The translations under genes and the position numbers were made by a program. This document shows, piece by piece, positions 41,541 through 53,890 of a DNA stretch of 64,000 nucleotides. Under the pieces are notes generated by a model. That model was given only the letters and a program-made list of their open reading frames with translations. It made no database searches and had not been told where the DNA came from. Within the stretch, counting starts at the first letter, position 1; each line of letters starts with the position of its first letter. The stretch is from positions 18,127,046-18,191,045 of the forward strand of contig CM077824.1 of NCBI GenBank assembly GCA_039720395.1, given 5' to 3'. This stretch comes from Liquidambar formosana. Lineage: Eukaryota > Streptophyta > Magnoliopsida > Saxifragales > Altingiaceae.

Positions 41541-43778
41541 CTTGGGTGCGTTCTTTGTATCTCTCTCTTTTTCTTGCTTCCGATCTTTGTCAGTGGATTT
41601 GCTTCTCAATGTATAGTTACATGTGCATCTACATTAGGGTTTCATATGTTCTTGATTAGGTTTAATTTCAGGTGGGGGTTTGGTGTAATTCATTGTACAC
41701 CATATGTTATTCGATGATGTTCTCGGGTGTTTGGGTTGGGTTTTATTTTTTTCGTTGGTATGAGACAATGTTTCAACTGGAATTATATAAGGGTTTTAAG
41801 ATTTACAATGTTTTTTGGGGGTTTTAATTTGGGGATTTTCTGAGGATATGATACATGTGGTTTTAATTATATAAAGACATTTTCAGTTGCTTTCTGGTTT
41901 TAATTTGGGGCTTGGCTGTGAAATTTCCTTGGCTTCAATTCTCCTGGTGTTTCTTCAGTTGATTTCTGGTTTATCTCTCGTCACTTGTAGCCCTCAATTA
42001 TTATTAAGTGCAATTTACCATGGATGCAAGAGCAATTAAGTGAGAAAGGTACAATATAACAAAATGTAATCATAAGAATCAACGCAGCTCCTTGTTTGTT
42101 ATTTTTTGTTACTTTCTCTTATATAAGGGTTTGTTTGTTTGTTTTTTTTTTTTTTGTTTTTTTTTTCTTTTCAAAATTTTAAAGTTGTAAGGATTTTTGT
42201 GTAAAGTATGCTTTTCTAACTATACTTCTAGCTTTTGAAAGAAAAATTTTCACATGTTAAGCACACACCCCTGTATTCCATGCGGAAGAGTTTGAACAAT
42301 TGAAGCGATCCAAAATTAGGATCCATAATATTTTCCCATCATTAATAGAGAGAGCTGGAAAAAACAAAAAAAAAAACAAAAAAAAAAAGATAGGACAAGT
42401 TGACACAGGGTGCCGTGTGTCGGTTGAGTCAATTGTGGAGAAGACTTGTATTGCCCAAGGTGGGGTTCATAATTCTTTCTAGTGTCATCCAGTCTACTCT
42501 CAGTCCCCACTTCTTCATCTTGATTCCACTGAAAAGGATAGTGCCTTTTCATACCGTATTATGTAAGCTTTGAGAATTAAGTATTGAGTTTTTGAAGAAG
42601 GGTGGTTAGCTGGGGAGGGATGGTGTACAATTTTGATTATGTGAGAGATGTCTTATTCTATCACAGTTATCTATCTATGTGTGACATGCGTGCATGTGTG
42701 AATGCGCGTGTTATTTACGGACTACTGTGGTCAAGCGGGATAGTCTGAGATATCCCGCACATGATCAACCCTGAAATGTTATATATGTTTGATTATGATG
42801 ACTTGTTTGGAAAAAGAAAAAATTATTGAGGATGAGATCATTTAGTGGCTATGTTTTTATTTTTGGACATGAATTGTTGTTGCTTTGTTGAATTCTTGCC
42901 TAAAGCAGTCATTTTCATCAAGAAGGGGTTGGTTTATTAAGATAGATTTGAACCCCTAACTTATCTTAATCCTATTTTTTTACCCCAACCTCCCTTATCC
43001 CTAAGCTAATCTCAATGATTTAATGCATAAAACTTATTCGAGACAGCTTATGAGGCCTAAAATTTCATTTACATAGACAAAGTATCATGACTAGGCTAAT
43101 CTCAATGATTTAATGCAACAAATTTTCCCTATGCCATGGGGGAAGCCATAGCCATATGAGGAGGGGCACCCACCGCCCCTGAATATATATATATATATTT
43201 TACATCCTATGCTTTTTTGAAATTCTAGATTTACCTCGACTGAATTTTTTTAACCCCCGTTATTTTTTCTTTCATACTCTTCTCATTTTTATTTTTATTT
43301 TTTTCTCTTTATAAAAGCCCCAATCTCTCCCCTCACCCCCAACTTCTCATTTCATTAGAGACCCTATACTCTCAACAAAATTTTAATGGATTATGAACTT
43401 TTGCAAAGTTTTTCAACCTCAAAATAACAAGATTAAAAATATATATATATTTGAACAACAACGTCTTCGATTTTTTGAATTAGGATAAAGTGTTAACAAC
43501 CGACTGAAGTTCGCCTTCCTAGAACTAAATTCCTAGCTTCATCCCTACTGGCCTTTGATGTGAAACCATAATTAAGCTAAGTTCAAGTGGGTGAATTAAG
43601 CAAGAACAAATTATGTACCTCAAAATTTTAGGCAAAAACACATTGGAAGTGGTTTCAGGGCAAAGATGCAGAGACCGGCCACCTGCCCTTGTGACTTAGT
43701 GGTACTTGGGCTGGATTGGGTGTGGTTAGAGTCTAGGATTTAGGAGTCAAATCACATCCAATGAAATTATATATCTTT

Positions 43779-43814
<36 letters not shown>

Positions 43815-43936
43815 AGTATGAACACCTTCACTGGGTTTAAAGTAAACGAGTGCTGAGAAGACCGACAAGTAAAGCAGGTTGTTAATGTGGTGACCACTCC
43901 ATATATCTACAGCAACAAACTCAAAGAGATCAGACA

Positions 43937-43988
<52 letters not shown>

Positions 43989-44712
43989 ACTACTCTTTTT
44001 TATTTTATTTTTTCTTTAAATAAATTTTCCATACTTGGTGAATTCTTAAGAAATAAACATTTTTCCTTTATGTATTCTCTTAGATTATGAAACACTCTCA
44101 ACAAGACCTGTCAGCCGGTTGGTTATATACAAACGTGATCTTGGAACAGCAAATGTGGTTTAATTTATGTTCTCATTTTATCTCGTATTTAATAAGAATG
44201 TAATTCAATACACAATGTGGGAGTAAATTAGTTAAGGTGAGGTTATTGAAAGAAGAATTGCACCTTTTAACAAGCTAGTGATATATATTAAGCTAGTTTG
44301 TAGAGTATAAACTATAAAGCAATTACAATTTTTCTCCTTTCACCTGGTTATTAATTAGCCATTAGAGTTCACTCATGACCAAAAGAAGTGAGTCGATGAG
44401 ATTGTATGAACAAATTAACTTGATAGCTGTACCTTAGCACACTAGTTAATTGGTTCAAATCTATTAAGACTATTATATTTTCATGGATAAAATATACAAA
44501 TTTGTGATCTCCTAATTATTTTCAAATCCTTATGAGTGCTGCTTATATTAATGTTGCATGTTCCTATTTGTCATCTCCTAATTTCGATAGACCTAAGTGA
44601 GTTCATTTCTTGCCCTAGTATGAAGCTAATGATATGGGCTCAAAATTATATATTTTGATTTGGTTTTAGAGGACCGTGTTTTTTTTTTTTTTTATTTATT
44701 TAAATGCGGGGG
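41426..44712. other. CACTA interior, left part, no gene recognised
   Basis: Contains a poly-T run of 48 (41489-41536), TA repeats (43783-43812) and CT repeats (43940-43990). Short ORFs here look fortuitous. Confidence 0.5.
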
Positions 44713-46018
44713 TGTTGGCCCAAATAATCAACCCTAGAGGGGGGGTGAATTGGGTTGATGCAAAATAAATGGAACTATAAAAACTTTTGCAAATATAGTA
44801 AATTAAACAATGATGCAAATAGCACAATTAATGAAAGCAAATAAATGAGAGAGAGTTAGAGAAATCAAATACAAGATATAACGAGGTTCAGCTCTCCCGC
44901 CTACGTCCTCGCCTCAAGAACTCCGCTTGAGGATTCCAAATCCACTAACCAATCTCCTTCACGGGTGGAGATCAAACCTTTACACAATCTACTTGCGGGT
45001 GTAGATCAAACCTTTACAACAAACAAATTCCCTTTGCTCAACAAGGGTTATACCCAACCCTCAATCTCTCACAAAGATAGATATGAATTTAGTACCACAA
45101 CAAATCCCTCTTGATAGGGTGAATGAAGAATTAAGCTCAATCTAATATGATATGGATAATGAAAGCTCAAGTATGTGAATCTAGGGCTTGGTAATGGGTA
45201 GGAAGAGTATAATCTTTTTCCCTTGTTAATCCATTCTCCCAAAGTTTTTGGAACACTATAAATATAGGCTGAAATGGTTCATGACCGTTGGGAATGAGCC
45301 CATTCAAAAATAGAGCCGTTGAAGCACTTTTTGGGGTTTAGAAACTAGCCGTTGTAGTGTCAAAATCGCAAATTCAGTCGACTGAAACACCAATTCAGTC
45401 GACTGATTTGCCAATTCAGTCAACTGAATTGGTGATTCAGTCGATTGATTCAGGCAGAATCAATATGACACATTTTCATCCTTCTCTGTACATTTGAGTC
45501 GACTGATTTGACAAATGAGTCGACTGAATTGGGCAGAGACTAGTAAAAAGTGATTTTCCAAGAAATTTGATCAATTAAGTCCAACCACTTTAACTTAGGC
45601 CTTATGAAAATTATAAAATCAATTGGTTCAAGGGTCTTAAGGTCCATCTAGGTCACTTGAGCTTTACCATTCAACCATTTTCATGAAGTCCTAACTCTCA
45701 CCCAAATACCCAAGTCTTCAATAACTTTAAGTCTTCTTTTGTTGGGGTTCTTGAGTGTTGGAGTCTTCTCTTCTTTGAAGCTCTATGCTTCTCTTGATCT
45801 TTCACTTGGTGAAGCCATTTGATTGCCCTTGATCTCTTGCTTTCTTCTTGTTTGCTTTCTTTGTTCTCTTGGCTTTCTTCTTATGATAACTCATTTGAGT
45901 GTAGAAAGTCCTAACTTATAATGATCAACTCAAATGATAAACATTAGTCCATAATCATCAATGCTTTGTTATCATCAAAATCATAATATATTCATGGAAT
46001 GAAACCTTGAGGCTAACA
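44713..46018 (-). repeat. Sirevirus-3 left LTR (3' LTR of the element)
   Basis: 1306 bp. TATA-like CTATATTTATAG on the minus strand at about 45255-45266. Palindromic sites at 45375, 45396, 45417 and 45438, then 45496 and 45517, all 21 bp apart within groups. This is the same four-plus-two layout as the Sirevirus-1 LTR. Confidence 0.92.
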
Positions 46019-46957
46019 ATCTCCCCCTTTTTGATGATGACAAACTATTGATGTTGATCATAAAACAATAAGCATTAAAATTGTTGGAGGGTAATAAATA
46101 AACACAATTTTCATGCTCCTCCTAAGAATATGCATAATGATACCAATAATAGAGTATGTAACAATATGGTTTTCATCAATATGCATCTACACCATTTAAT
46201 GTGTGCATGATACCAAAGATATCAAAAGTAAGATCATCATGCATTTTTACATTAAGCTCATATTCTCCCCCTAAATCATATACTCATCATGTACAAAGAG
46301 AATATAACATCAATTACTCATTTTCTCCCCCTTTGACATCATCAAAAAGAATGATGTTCATATATAATCATGATACCAAGAGAAAATGTATATTTAAGCT
46401 CACAAGTTTTCATGCCACACATGAGATTCAAAATATCAAGAAGTCTAGCAATGAATAGCATCAAAATCATCATGTGGATCATGCTTTTAAGTCTATAATG
46501 TGTATATAAGCCAAGATTTTGAAAAAAATAGATATCAATTGTTGAAATATCAATTGAAAAAAGAAACCTTGGGTTAGCAATAATTTTTCAGATTTTAAGT
46601 ATTGAATCACATAAGACTTATAGAAAGTGATATGCAATATTAGTCATTTCAAGCATCTATCTCATTAAAAGAGTATATATCAAGATCAATGAATAAATAT
46701 ACAAAAGCTTATCATCATGCATTGATTTGATTTATATAATTATAGCACTCTTGGCAAGTTTATGCTTACACTCTTCAAAAAAAATAATACCTTTTAATAA
46801 ATAAAGAGGTAATTCTTACCAATATCACCTTATCATAAGGTTTCTACCTTTTGAGGCTCAAGCATAGTTCATTGGGAGTTCATAAGTATGAATTGAATTT
46901 ATCTCCCATCATTTTTCATTAAGCTCATGCTTGAGGTTGCATACCTACAAAACAAGA
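46019..46957 (-). other. Sirevirus-3 3' non-coding region with repeated polypurine tracts
   Basis: The LTR-adjacent tract AAAAAGGGGGAGAT (46019-46032) and further tracts near 46263 and 46323 (AAAGGGGGAGA). No env-like or pol sequence remains, and no palindromic array occurs here. Confidence 0.7.
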
Positions 46958-48151
46958 CTATGCAACTTTCTTTGGTACCCAAACCATTTTGGGTCCATGA
47001 GGGTTAGCACTTAGAATTATAGCCCCTTTAGAATTCCGAATACATTTTGTTTTGACAAAAGAGTTTAAGTAAGATTTTTCCAAATTGGTTTTGTCAAAAA
47101 CACACCTTTGACTCCCCAAAGTTTTATCAAAATTTTCTTTACCATTTGAAAACTTGGTCAAGGTAGGGGTCAAGTTATCAATCTTTTCTTTTAAAGAAAT
47201 AGTTTCTTCTTGAAAGCATAATAAAGATTGATTTTTCAAAATATCTTGCTCATTTTGTTTCTTCAAATCATCATTAAGATTATTCAAATTTTCAATAACA
47301 TTTGAGAGAAAAGAAATTTTCTTTTTCAAAACAATATTTTTATGAGCAAGTTTCTTGCATTCTTCAAGTAACTCATCAAAAGAAGTTTGAAGCTCTTCAT
47401 AAGAAGAGGATTCATTGAGATTAGAGTTTACCTCCCCTTCTTGTGCCATGAAGCAAAAATGAGCTACATCTTTATTGCTTGGTGCTTTGAATGAGTCACT
47501 ATCTTCTTCAACATCTTCACGAGCTTTCATAGTGAGCTCATATGTTGTAAGGTTGCCATTTAAGTCGCTTAAGCTCATATTATTGAGATTCCTTCCTTGA
47601 AGAATGGCAGTGGTCAAAGAATCCCAAGCTTTAGGAAGACACCTAAGTATCTTTCTCACCAATTCCGAGTTAGTATAGGTTTTGCCAAGAGAGCTCAATG
47701 AATTAACAATAATATTGAAGCGAGTAAACATATTGGAAATAGTCTCATACTCCTCCATTCTAAATAATTCATATTCACATACAAGCGTATTAATTTTGGC
47801 CTCTTTAACTTGAGGTGTTCCTTCATAGGAAACCTCTAGTGCATCCCATATCTCTTTGGCGCTAGAGCACCTAAAGATTTTACTAAATTCATTTGGAGCA
47901 AGTGCACAATATAAAAGATTCATAGCTTTAGCATTGATTTCCATAAGTCTCTTGTCATTGTCATCCCATTCTTCTTGGGTCTTAGTGGGTGTATAGGGAC
48001 CATTTTCAATGACCTTCCATACTTCATAGTTGGAGGCTTGAATAAAAATTCTCATTTTTATTTTCCAAAAATTATATAGAGAGCCATCAAACAAAGGTGG
48101 CCTTAGGGTCGATTGACCTTCGGCAATAAGAGTTCCAAAATATTTTGACAT
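46958..48151 (-). CDS. Sirevirus-3 gag, 397 aa, without zinc knuckles
   Basis: An open frame from ATG 48151 with the copia gag domain (about 15-215: RPPLFDGSLYNFWKIKMRIF, SAKEIWDALEVSYEGT, YTNSELVRKILRCLPK). A short acidic linker then leads directly to the AHFCFMAQEGEV region, a coiled coil (about 265-335) and the C-terminal VWVPKKVA. Compared with Sirevirus-1, both CX2CX4HX4C knuckles are missing, yet the reading frame is kept. It may assemble with an autonomous partner's Gag. RNA-binding capacity is doubtful. Confidence 0.88.
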   Translation of the reverse strand: MSKYFGTLIAEGQSTLRPPLFDGSLYNFWKIKMRIFIQASNYEVWKVIENGPYTPTKTQEEWDDNDKRLMEINAKAMNLLYCALAPNEFSKIFRCSSAKEIWDALEVSYEGTPQVKEAKINTLVCEYELFRMEEYETISNMFTRFNIIVNSLSSLGKTYTNSELVRKILRCLPKAWDSLTTAILQGRNLNNMSLSDLNGNLTTYELTMKAREDVEEDSDSFKAPSNKDVAHFCFMAQEGEVNSNLNESSSYEELQTSFDELLEECKKLAHKNIVLKKKISFLSNVIENLNNLNDDLKKQNEQDILKNQSLLCFQEETISLKEKIDNLTPTLTKFSNGKENFDKTLGSQRCVFDKTNLEKSYLNSFVKTKCIRNSKGAIILSANPHGPKMVWVPKKVA

Positions 48152-48188
48152 GATCTTAACTCTAGTGAAGATTTCAAATCAAAATTAG

Positions 48189-48206
48189 AGCCCTGCTCTG
48201 ATACCA
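48189..48206 (-). other. Sirevirus-3 primer binding site
   Basis: The minus strand reads TGGTATCAGAGCAGGGC, which matches the initiator-Met tRNA complement over the first 12 bases, two bases inside the LTR. Confidence 0.85.
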
Positions 48207-48208
48207 AT

Positions 48209-49514
48209 TGTTGGCCCAAATAATCAACCCTAGAGGGGGGGTGAATTGGGTTGATGCAAAATAAATGGAACTATAAAAACTTTTGCAAATATAGTAAATT
48301 AAACAATGATGCAAATAGCACAATTAATGAAAGCAAATAAATGAGAGAGAGTTAGAGAAATCAAATACAAGATATAACGAGGTTCAGCTCTCCCGCCTAC
48401 GTCCTCGCCTCAAGAACTCCGCTTGAGGATTCCAAATCCACTAACCAATCTCCTTCACGGGTGGAGATCAAACCTTTACACAATCTACTTGCGGGTGTAG
48501 ATTAAACATTTACAACAAACAAATTCCCTTTGCTCAACAAGGGTTATACCCAACCCTCAATCTCTCACAAAGATAGATATGAATTTAGTACCACAACAAA
48601 TCCTTCTTGATAGGGTGAATGAAGAATTAAGCTCAATCTAATATGATATGGATAATGAAAGCTCAAGTATGTGAATCTAGGGCTTGGTAATGGGTAGGAA
48701 GAGTATAATCTTTTTCCCTTGTTAATCCATTCTCCCAAAGTGTTTGGAACACTATAAATATAGGCTGAAATGGTTCATGACCGTTGGGAATGAGCCCATT
48801 CAAAAATAGAGCCGTTGAAGCACTTTTTGGGGTTTAGAAACTAGCCGTTGTAGTGTCAAAATCGCAAATTCAGTCGACTGAAACACCAATTCAGTCGACT
48901 GATTTGCCAATTCAATCAACTGAATTGGTGATTCAGTCGACTGATTCAGGCAGAATCAGTATGACACATTTTCATCCTTCTCTGTACATTTGAGTCGACT
49001 GATTTGACAAATGAGTCGACTGAATTGGGCAGAGACTAGTAAAAAGTGATTTTCCAAGAAATTTGATCAATTAAGTCCAACCACTTTAACTTAGGCCTTA
49101 TGCAAATTATAAAATCAATTGGTTCAAGGGTCTTAAGGTCCATCTAGGTCACTTGAGCTTTACCATTCAACCATTTTCATGAAGTCCTAACTCTCACCCA
49201 AATACCCAAGTCTTCAATAACTTTAAGTCTTCTTTTGTTGGGGTTCTTGAGTGTTGGAGTCTTCTCTTCTTTGAAGCTCTATGCTTCTCTTGATCTTTCA
49301 CTTGGTGAAGCCATTTGATTGCCCTTGATCTCTTGCTTTCTTCTTGTTTGCTTTCCTTGTTCTCTTGGCTTTCTTCTTATGATAACTCATTTAAGTGTAG
49401 AAAGTCCTAACTTATAATGATCAACTCAAATGATAAACATTAGTCCATAATCATCAATGCTTTGTTATCATCAAAATCATAATATATTCATGGAATGAAA
49501 CCTTGAGGCTAACA
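48209..49514 (-). repeat. Sirevirus-3 right LTR (5' LTR of the element)
   Basis: 1306 bp, the same length as the left LTR with about ten base differences, some inside the palindromic sites (for example CAATCAACTG against CAGTCAACTG). Confidence 0.92.
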
Positions 49515-51096
49515 GGGGGCTATTTATTTGTAAAGGTAGTTTCTTTATGCTCAAGTACTGCTATGAGTTGGGTGTGAAATATGTGACAATTTATTCCAAA
49601 ATTTTCGGGTTTTGAAGAATTTCCTTCTTACTACTGAAGCTGAAGTAAGGTCGCTCATCTCCTTGTACCCTGAAGTAGTGAGCCCTCGTCATATCATTAG
49701 GTGTTGATAGTTATAAGTATTTAGTTTATTGTTGATGTTAGTCCTTAGTCCTCTTGTTGGCTTACAGGAAGAAGTGCAGATTCCTTGTCAAATAGTCGAG
49801 GTTGATTGAAAAGTTGAAGGTCAGTTGAATTTATATATATATTTTTTGTCATATTTGAGTTGAATCTATTGATTTTTATTTCTTCTTTAGCCTTTTTATA
49901 GAGGTAGATTGAGTTTATAATGGTTTAACTTTGACAAGAATGGTGACATTGATTTTATAATTGTCATGAGTTATGACTGCTATTCCCTGAGGTTGCAGTA
50001 GTATTAATATATATTTATTTATTTATATAAAAAAAATATGTACTCTTATCTTCTTGGGGTGCTAAATTGCAAATGGAGGTTTGTAGTAGTATTCAAATAG
50101 TTTCTCATCTACTAACTGAGTCAAACTTTGCCTATCAACCTACCCTTCATAATTTTTTTTAGTACAAGTTAGAAGAAGGTTAGTGATTGAAGAAATGTAA
50201 TTCAATTGTCCTTGACAAGAATGATAATTGTACAAAATGTAGAAAACAAACATTATGTTATGACATATGTTAAAACTTTCTAAAATGATAAGACAATGAA
50301 TCTGTTTTTTTATGATTGGGTCTTAATTAGTTCAAAAACTGGTATGATTTGTGGAGATTTTGTTTTTTCCCATTTCTGCATTTTTAGTTCTTTCTTTTTG
50401 CGATTAGCACACTGTTACATAGAACTGTGTTAAATAGATTTTGCCTTTTGCAGGTGCATGTGTAGGTGAGATAGAGAGAAAGAGAGAGAGAAAGGATATT
50501 TTGCTTTGATAGAGTCAAAGAAATGGGAGCAAATTAACATTGAAGCTTTTGTGGATGCTCACTCTTCTAATTCCTCCCTTTTTTTTTTTTTTTTTTTGGT
50601 TCTCACCTGATGGCTTCTTTTTGTGTAGTTGAATCATGCACCATGGCTTACTCTTCTAATTCGTCCCTTTTTTTATTTTTTATTTTTTTTTTGTTTCTCA
50701 CCTAATGGCTTCTTTTTGTGTAGTTGAATCATGCATCATGGCAAAAGGTGAAAATTTTTTGAGGATGTTGCCTTTTTTGATTTGTTTTTCATTTTAACAT
50801 CAAAAATATTGTAGCACTAGTTAAGTCAAGGGAATGTTGATGACTTTTGAAACCTTGTTCTTGTAATCCAATGAAATGAAAATGATGGTTTTATAATTAA
50901 TATGAGTGATTTAATTTCCTTTGTTATTTTATTTGTCTTAATTTCTTTCATTTCATATTGAGAATTTAATTATTGAGTAATTTGTATAAACAGGTTGATG
51001 TATCAAATTTAATAACAGGTTTGTAGGGTAGTAAATAGTATATGACATTTTTTGGATATGAATACCACCAAAAATAAAAAAAATAAAAAAAATTGG
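49515..51096. other. CACTA interior, right part, with a tandem duplication
   Basis: No gene was recognised. A segment starting 'actcttctaattc' (50560) is repeated about 90 bp later (50650), each copy with a T-rich tract and 'atggcttctttttgtgtag'. A donor-like motif and GA repeats lie near 50470-50495. Confidence 0.5.
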
Positions 51097-51625
51097 TGCC
51101 ATAGATAAGATGACTGTTTTCTATAGTCATCTTTTAATGCATAAGATGACTGGTTTTAAGAGCATAAGATGATTATGAAAAGCAGTCATCTTATATAGTA
51201 ATACATGACTGTTTTTAAGAACATAAGATGACTGTGAAACACAGTCATCTTATAGTCACACAGTCATCTTATATAGTAATATATGACTGTTTTTAAGAAC
51301 ATAAGATGATTGTAAAAAGCAGTCATCTTATATAGTAATATATGACTGTTTTTAAGATAAAACCAGTCATGTTTTGTTGAATATATGACCGTTTTTAGCG
51401 GTCATCTATAGCACAAAAGATGACTGTGTTAATGAATAAAGGATCTTCTTTCTTTTATTCAAACATGACTGTTTTTAAAAAACGGTCATCTATTACTCTC
51501 AAAGATGACCGTAAAAAATGGTCATTTTATTTGATGATAAAAGATGACGCCTGAAGAGATGATTGTTTTTTCAAAAAACAAAGATGACTGTTTTGCTAAA
51601 AGATGACTGTTAAATACAGTCATTT
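51097..51625. repeat. CACTA right subterminal repeats
   Basis: More than fifteen direct and inverted copies of 'agatgactgtttt' / 'cagtcatctta' over about 530 bp, denser and longer than at the left end. Confidence 0.85.
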
Positions 51626-52334
51626 ATCAATGTTTTTGTAGTAGTGTTAGTACATTATCTATATTTAGAGAAGTATACAGGAAAGTCATCTACGTGTGTC
51701 CCCCCCAACCCCCCCTCCCCCCCACACCAAAAAAAAAAAAGAAAAAAAAAAAAGAGAGAGAGAGAGAGAGAATGTAGAAAAGTCATTTAGATGTTGACCT
51801 CGTACATGATATTTGCCTATTCGTAGCAACTCGCAAGTCCTTTTTGAGTGGTAGAACAATTTTCAGCATGCTAGCGATGGGTGCTATTCAAAATATATAC
51901 TTACTGGAGTATCATTTACCAGCAATTAATGTTAAAAAAGGATTTTCTTAACATGTCTCGTAAGGGCACATATTAAACTGTGATTAATAATCCAATCATT
52001 GCATAAAAAATGTGTTTTCATAATTTTTTAAATATTTTCAAATTTTTTCAAGGGGGATTTAGTGAGAAGTCCTATTTAAAATATTGTTGCACTCTTCAGT
52101 CCTATTGGAAAAACTTATCAAGCCATAAATACTTTAAAAATTGACAAGACAAAATTACATCAATCATTATAAGAGTTTTCCATTCAAAAAACCTCTTTAA
52201 ATGAGATTCTCCTAAATTGATAGAGTGATTCTTTCCTTATTTATTTTTTTTAAATGGAATCAATTTAAAATTGGTTCAAAAACCTCTTTAAATCAAGTTT
52301 CATCCACCAACTTTTTTAGTTTCTAATGTGTCAA

Positions 52335-52478
52335 TGAAAAACTAGAGGCCCTTGAGTCTAATGGCACATATTTTATCATAATAGGGGTGTAGGGTTTGCA
52401 AAGGTCTTGGTTCACACTCCTTGTGAGTGTGTGTATGGGTGTGTATTCTCTTATCGTTTGGCTGAAGAAAAAAAAAAT
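52335..52478 (+). mobile_element. SINE-like element in unit 2
   Basis: Counterpart of 25960-26105: 'tgagtctaatggcac' and 'ggtcttggttcacac' boxes, then an A-rich tail. Confidence 0.5.
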
Positions 52479-52716
52479 TGTCAATGATAAGCTTATAATT
52501 AACTAAAGACTTATATATAATTTAGGAAGTTACTAGTTCTCATGTACATGTGTTGCATGTGGATTTTATTATTTAGTAATAAAATGGTATGTTTGCATTT
52601 ATATATGTTACATATATATATTATTATTATTATTATTATTAGTTTAAAAGGATCAATAACAATATTAAAATAAATAATTATATGTATACAGATATATATC
52701 TATATATATATATATA

Positions 52717-53143
52717 TGTTGTGGTATGTGGAGTCTGATGATTGGTCAGCAGGATTGACCGGGGGTTTGGGGGGCGGAGCCCCCCAAGGGGGGTTCGGGG
52801 GGCGTAGCCCCCCGAGGGGGTCGAAGACCCCCGCCGTGCCGAAGGCACGGCCCGCCGTACAACTTTTTCGTACTTTTTTGTAGGGGTATTTTAGGTATTT
52901 TCCTATGGTTTTATGTTAACCCTAATTAGTACGGGTGCTATTTAAGGGGGCTGGCCGTCAGAAGACTTTTGTATCTTGTATTCTCTTTTTCGCCTCAGAG
53001 CATATTGAAAGTGTGTGTGTGCCGTGGACGTACCTCAACTAGAGGGAACCACGTAAATTTCTGTGTTCTTGCTTCTTCAATCCTCTCTTTATTTTCTTGT
53101 TAATCGCTGTGTGTGTGGTAGAAAAGGTTAATTTCTCCCAACA
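52717..53143 (+). mobile_element. Solo LTR of a Ty1/copia element
   Basis: 427 bp, TGTTGTGG ... CTCCCAACA, inserted in a TA repeat; unit 1 lacks it near 26445. A 'gccgtggacgtacctc...gaaccacgtaaatt' block is typical of the R-U5 part of many copia LTRs. It contains an unusually G/C-rich run of hairpins at 52758-52855 (ggcggagcccccc, ggcgtagcccccc, ggcacggcccgcc types). No internal region remains, consistent with LTR-LTR recombination. Confidence 0.75.
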
Positions 53144-53454
53144 TATATATATATATATATATATATAGATAGATAGATATTTTGTTGGGAGTATTTTTTT
53201 AAAAAAAAACAAAGCCCAGAGCATCATAAGGTGAATCCCGGCCAACTAGTTTGGCATCCTAAAATAACCCCAATCATATGCTGTAGGCTCCAAATATATA
53301 TATATATATATATAGATATATATATTTTAAATGAACAATATAAAGAAAAGCATAAAGCCTGGTCTTGGTGACATTAATAATCTAGCTTACATAAATTAGG
53401 CTCGAAACCTATAACAGGGAAGACTAACATATCAAGATATATGAAAGGAAGTAA

Positions 53455-53890
53455 TTGAATTGAGAGAGAACTCCATCAATGTAAATCTTGAAATTATAAA
53501 CCCAAATTAGCTCAACAATCCGCTATAGAGTTGCCTTCTCTAAAAATGTGAGAACAATGAAAATTCATGTGTTTCAAAAAATGTAAACAATTAATCCAAC
53601 AAGACCTCAACTGCCAAGGAGGATGGAACAAAGGATTATACAAGCAACCAACCATTGCAAAAGAGTCACATTATTCCAACCACAACTTTCACCAAGTCGA
53701 TGCTAAGCAATTTCAAATCCAATAATTACTGCCACTAACTCAGCATAGAAAGAAGTATGAACACCCATGTAATTACAAAATTAAAGCTCCCTTGACAAAA
53801 CCCCGACAATTTCAAAAGATTCCCCCATGCCAGTAGCACTAAGGCTAGGATTTTCTTTGGCTAACACATCATTATTAAGTTTCACCTAAG
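53455..53890 (-). pseudogene. RNase H-like (LINE-type) fragment
   Basis: The minus strand gives, in shifting frames, TSFYAELVAVIIGFEIA and then HIFREGNSIAD. These are the characteristic 'AE..A...G...A' and 'REGN..AD' motifs of the plant RNase H domain (RVT_3 type) carried by many non-LTR retrotransposons. Several stops and frame changes are present. It lies in the part of unit 2 with no unit 1 counterpart. Confidence 0.6.

Larger units (their letters stand above)
44713..49514 (-). mobile_element. Sirevirus-3: gag-only derivative nested in the CACTA element
   Basis: 4802 bp with TGTTGGCCC ... GGCTAACA ends and a GGGGG target duplication (44708-44712 and 49515-49519). It has two 1306-bp LTRs, a Met-tRNA primer site, one gag ORF and polypurine tracts, but no pol and no env-like ORF. 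About ten LTR differences were counted by eye, so it is younger than Sirevirus-2 and older than Sirevirus-1. It must use enzymes from a full-length relative to move. Confidence 0.92.
40841..51646. mobile_element. CACTA (En/Spm) transposon, 10.8 kb, with empty site in unit 1
   Basis: Termini CACTACAAGAAAAAGGTTGA and, reversed, CACTACTACAAAAACATTGA continue as an imperfect inverted repeat of about 28 bp. It is flanked by TTA (40838-40840 and 51647-51649). Unit 1 has the uninterrupted site 'caaactttagcacgttg' near 25194. Both ends carry arrays of 'agatgactg' / 'cagtcatctt' motifs (about 40858-41045 and 51097-51625). No transposase ORF is visible, so it is a non-autonomous copy. About 4.8 kb of it is the nested Sirevirus-3. 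Confidence 0.9.

Noticed and set aside
41208..41717. 169-aa frame in the CACTA interior
   Set aside because: Runs through a 48-base poly-T and a CT-rich leader; composition is driven by repeats.
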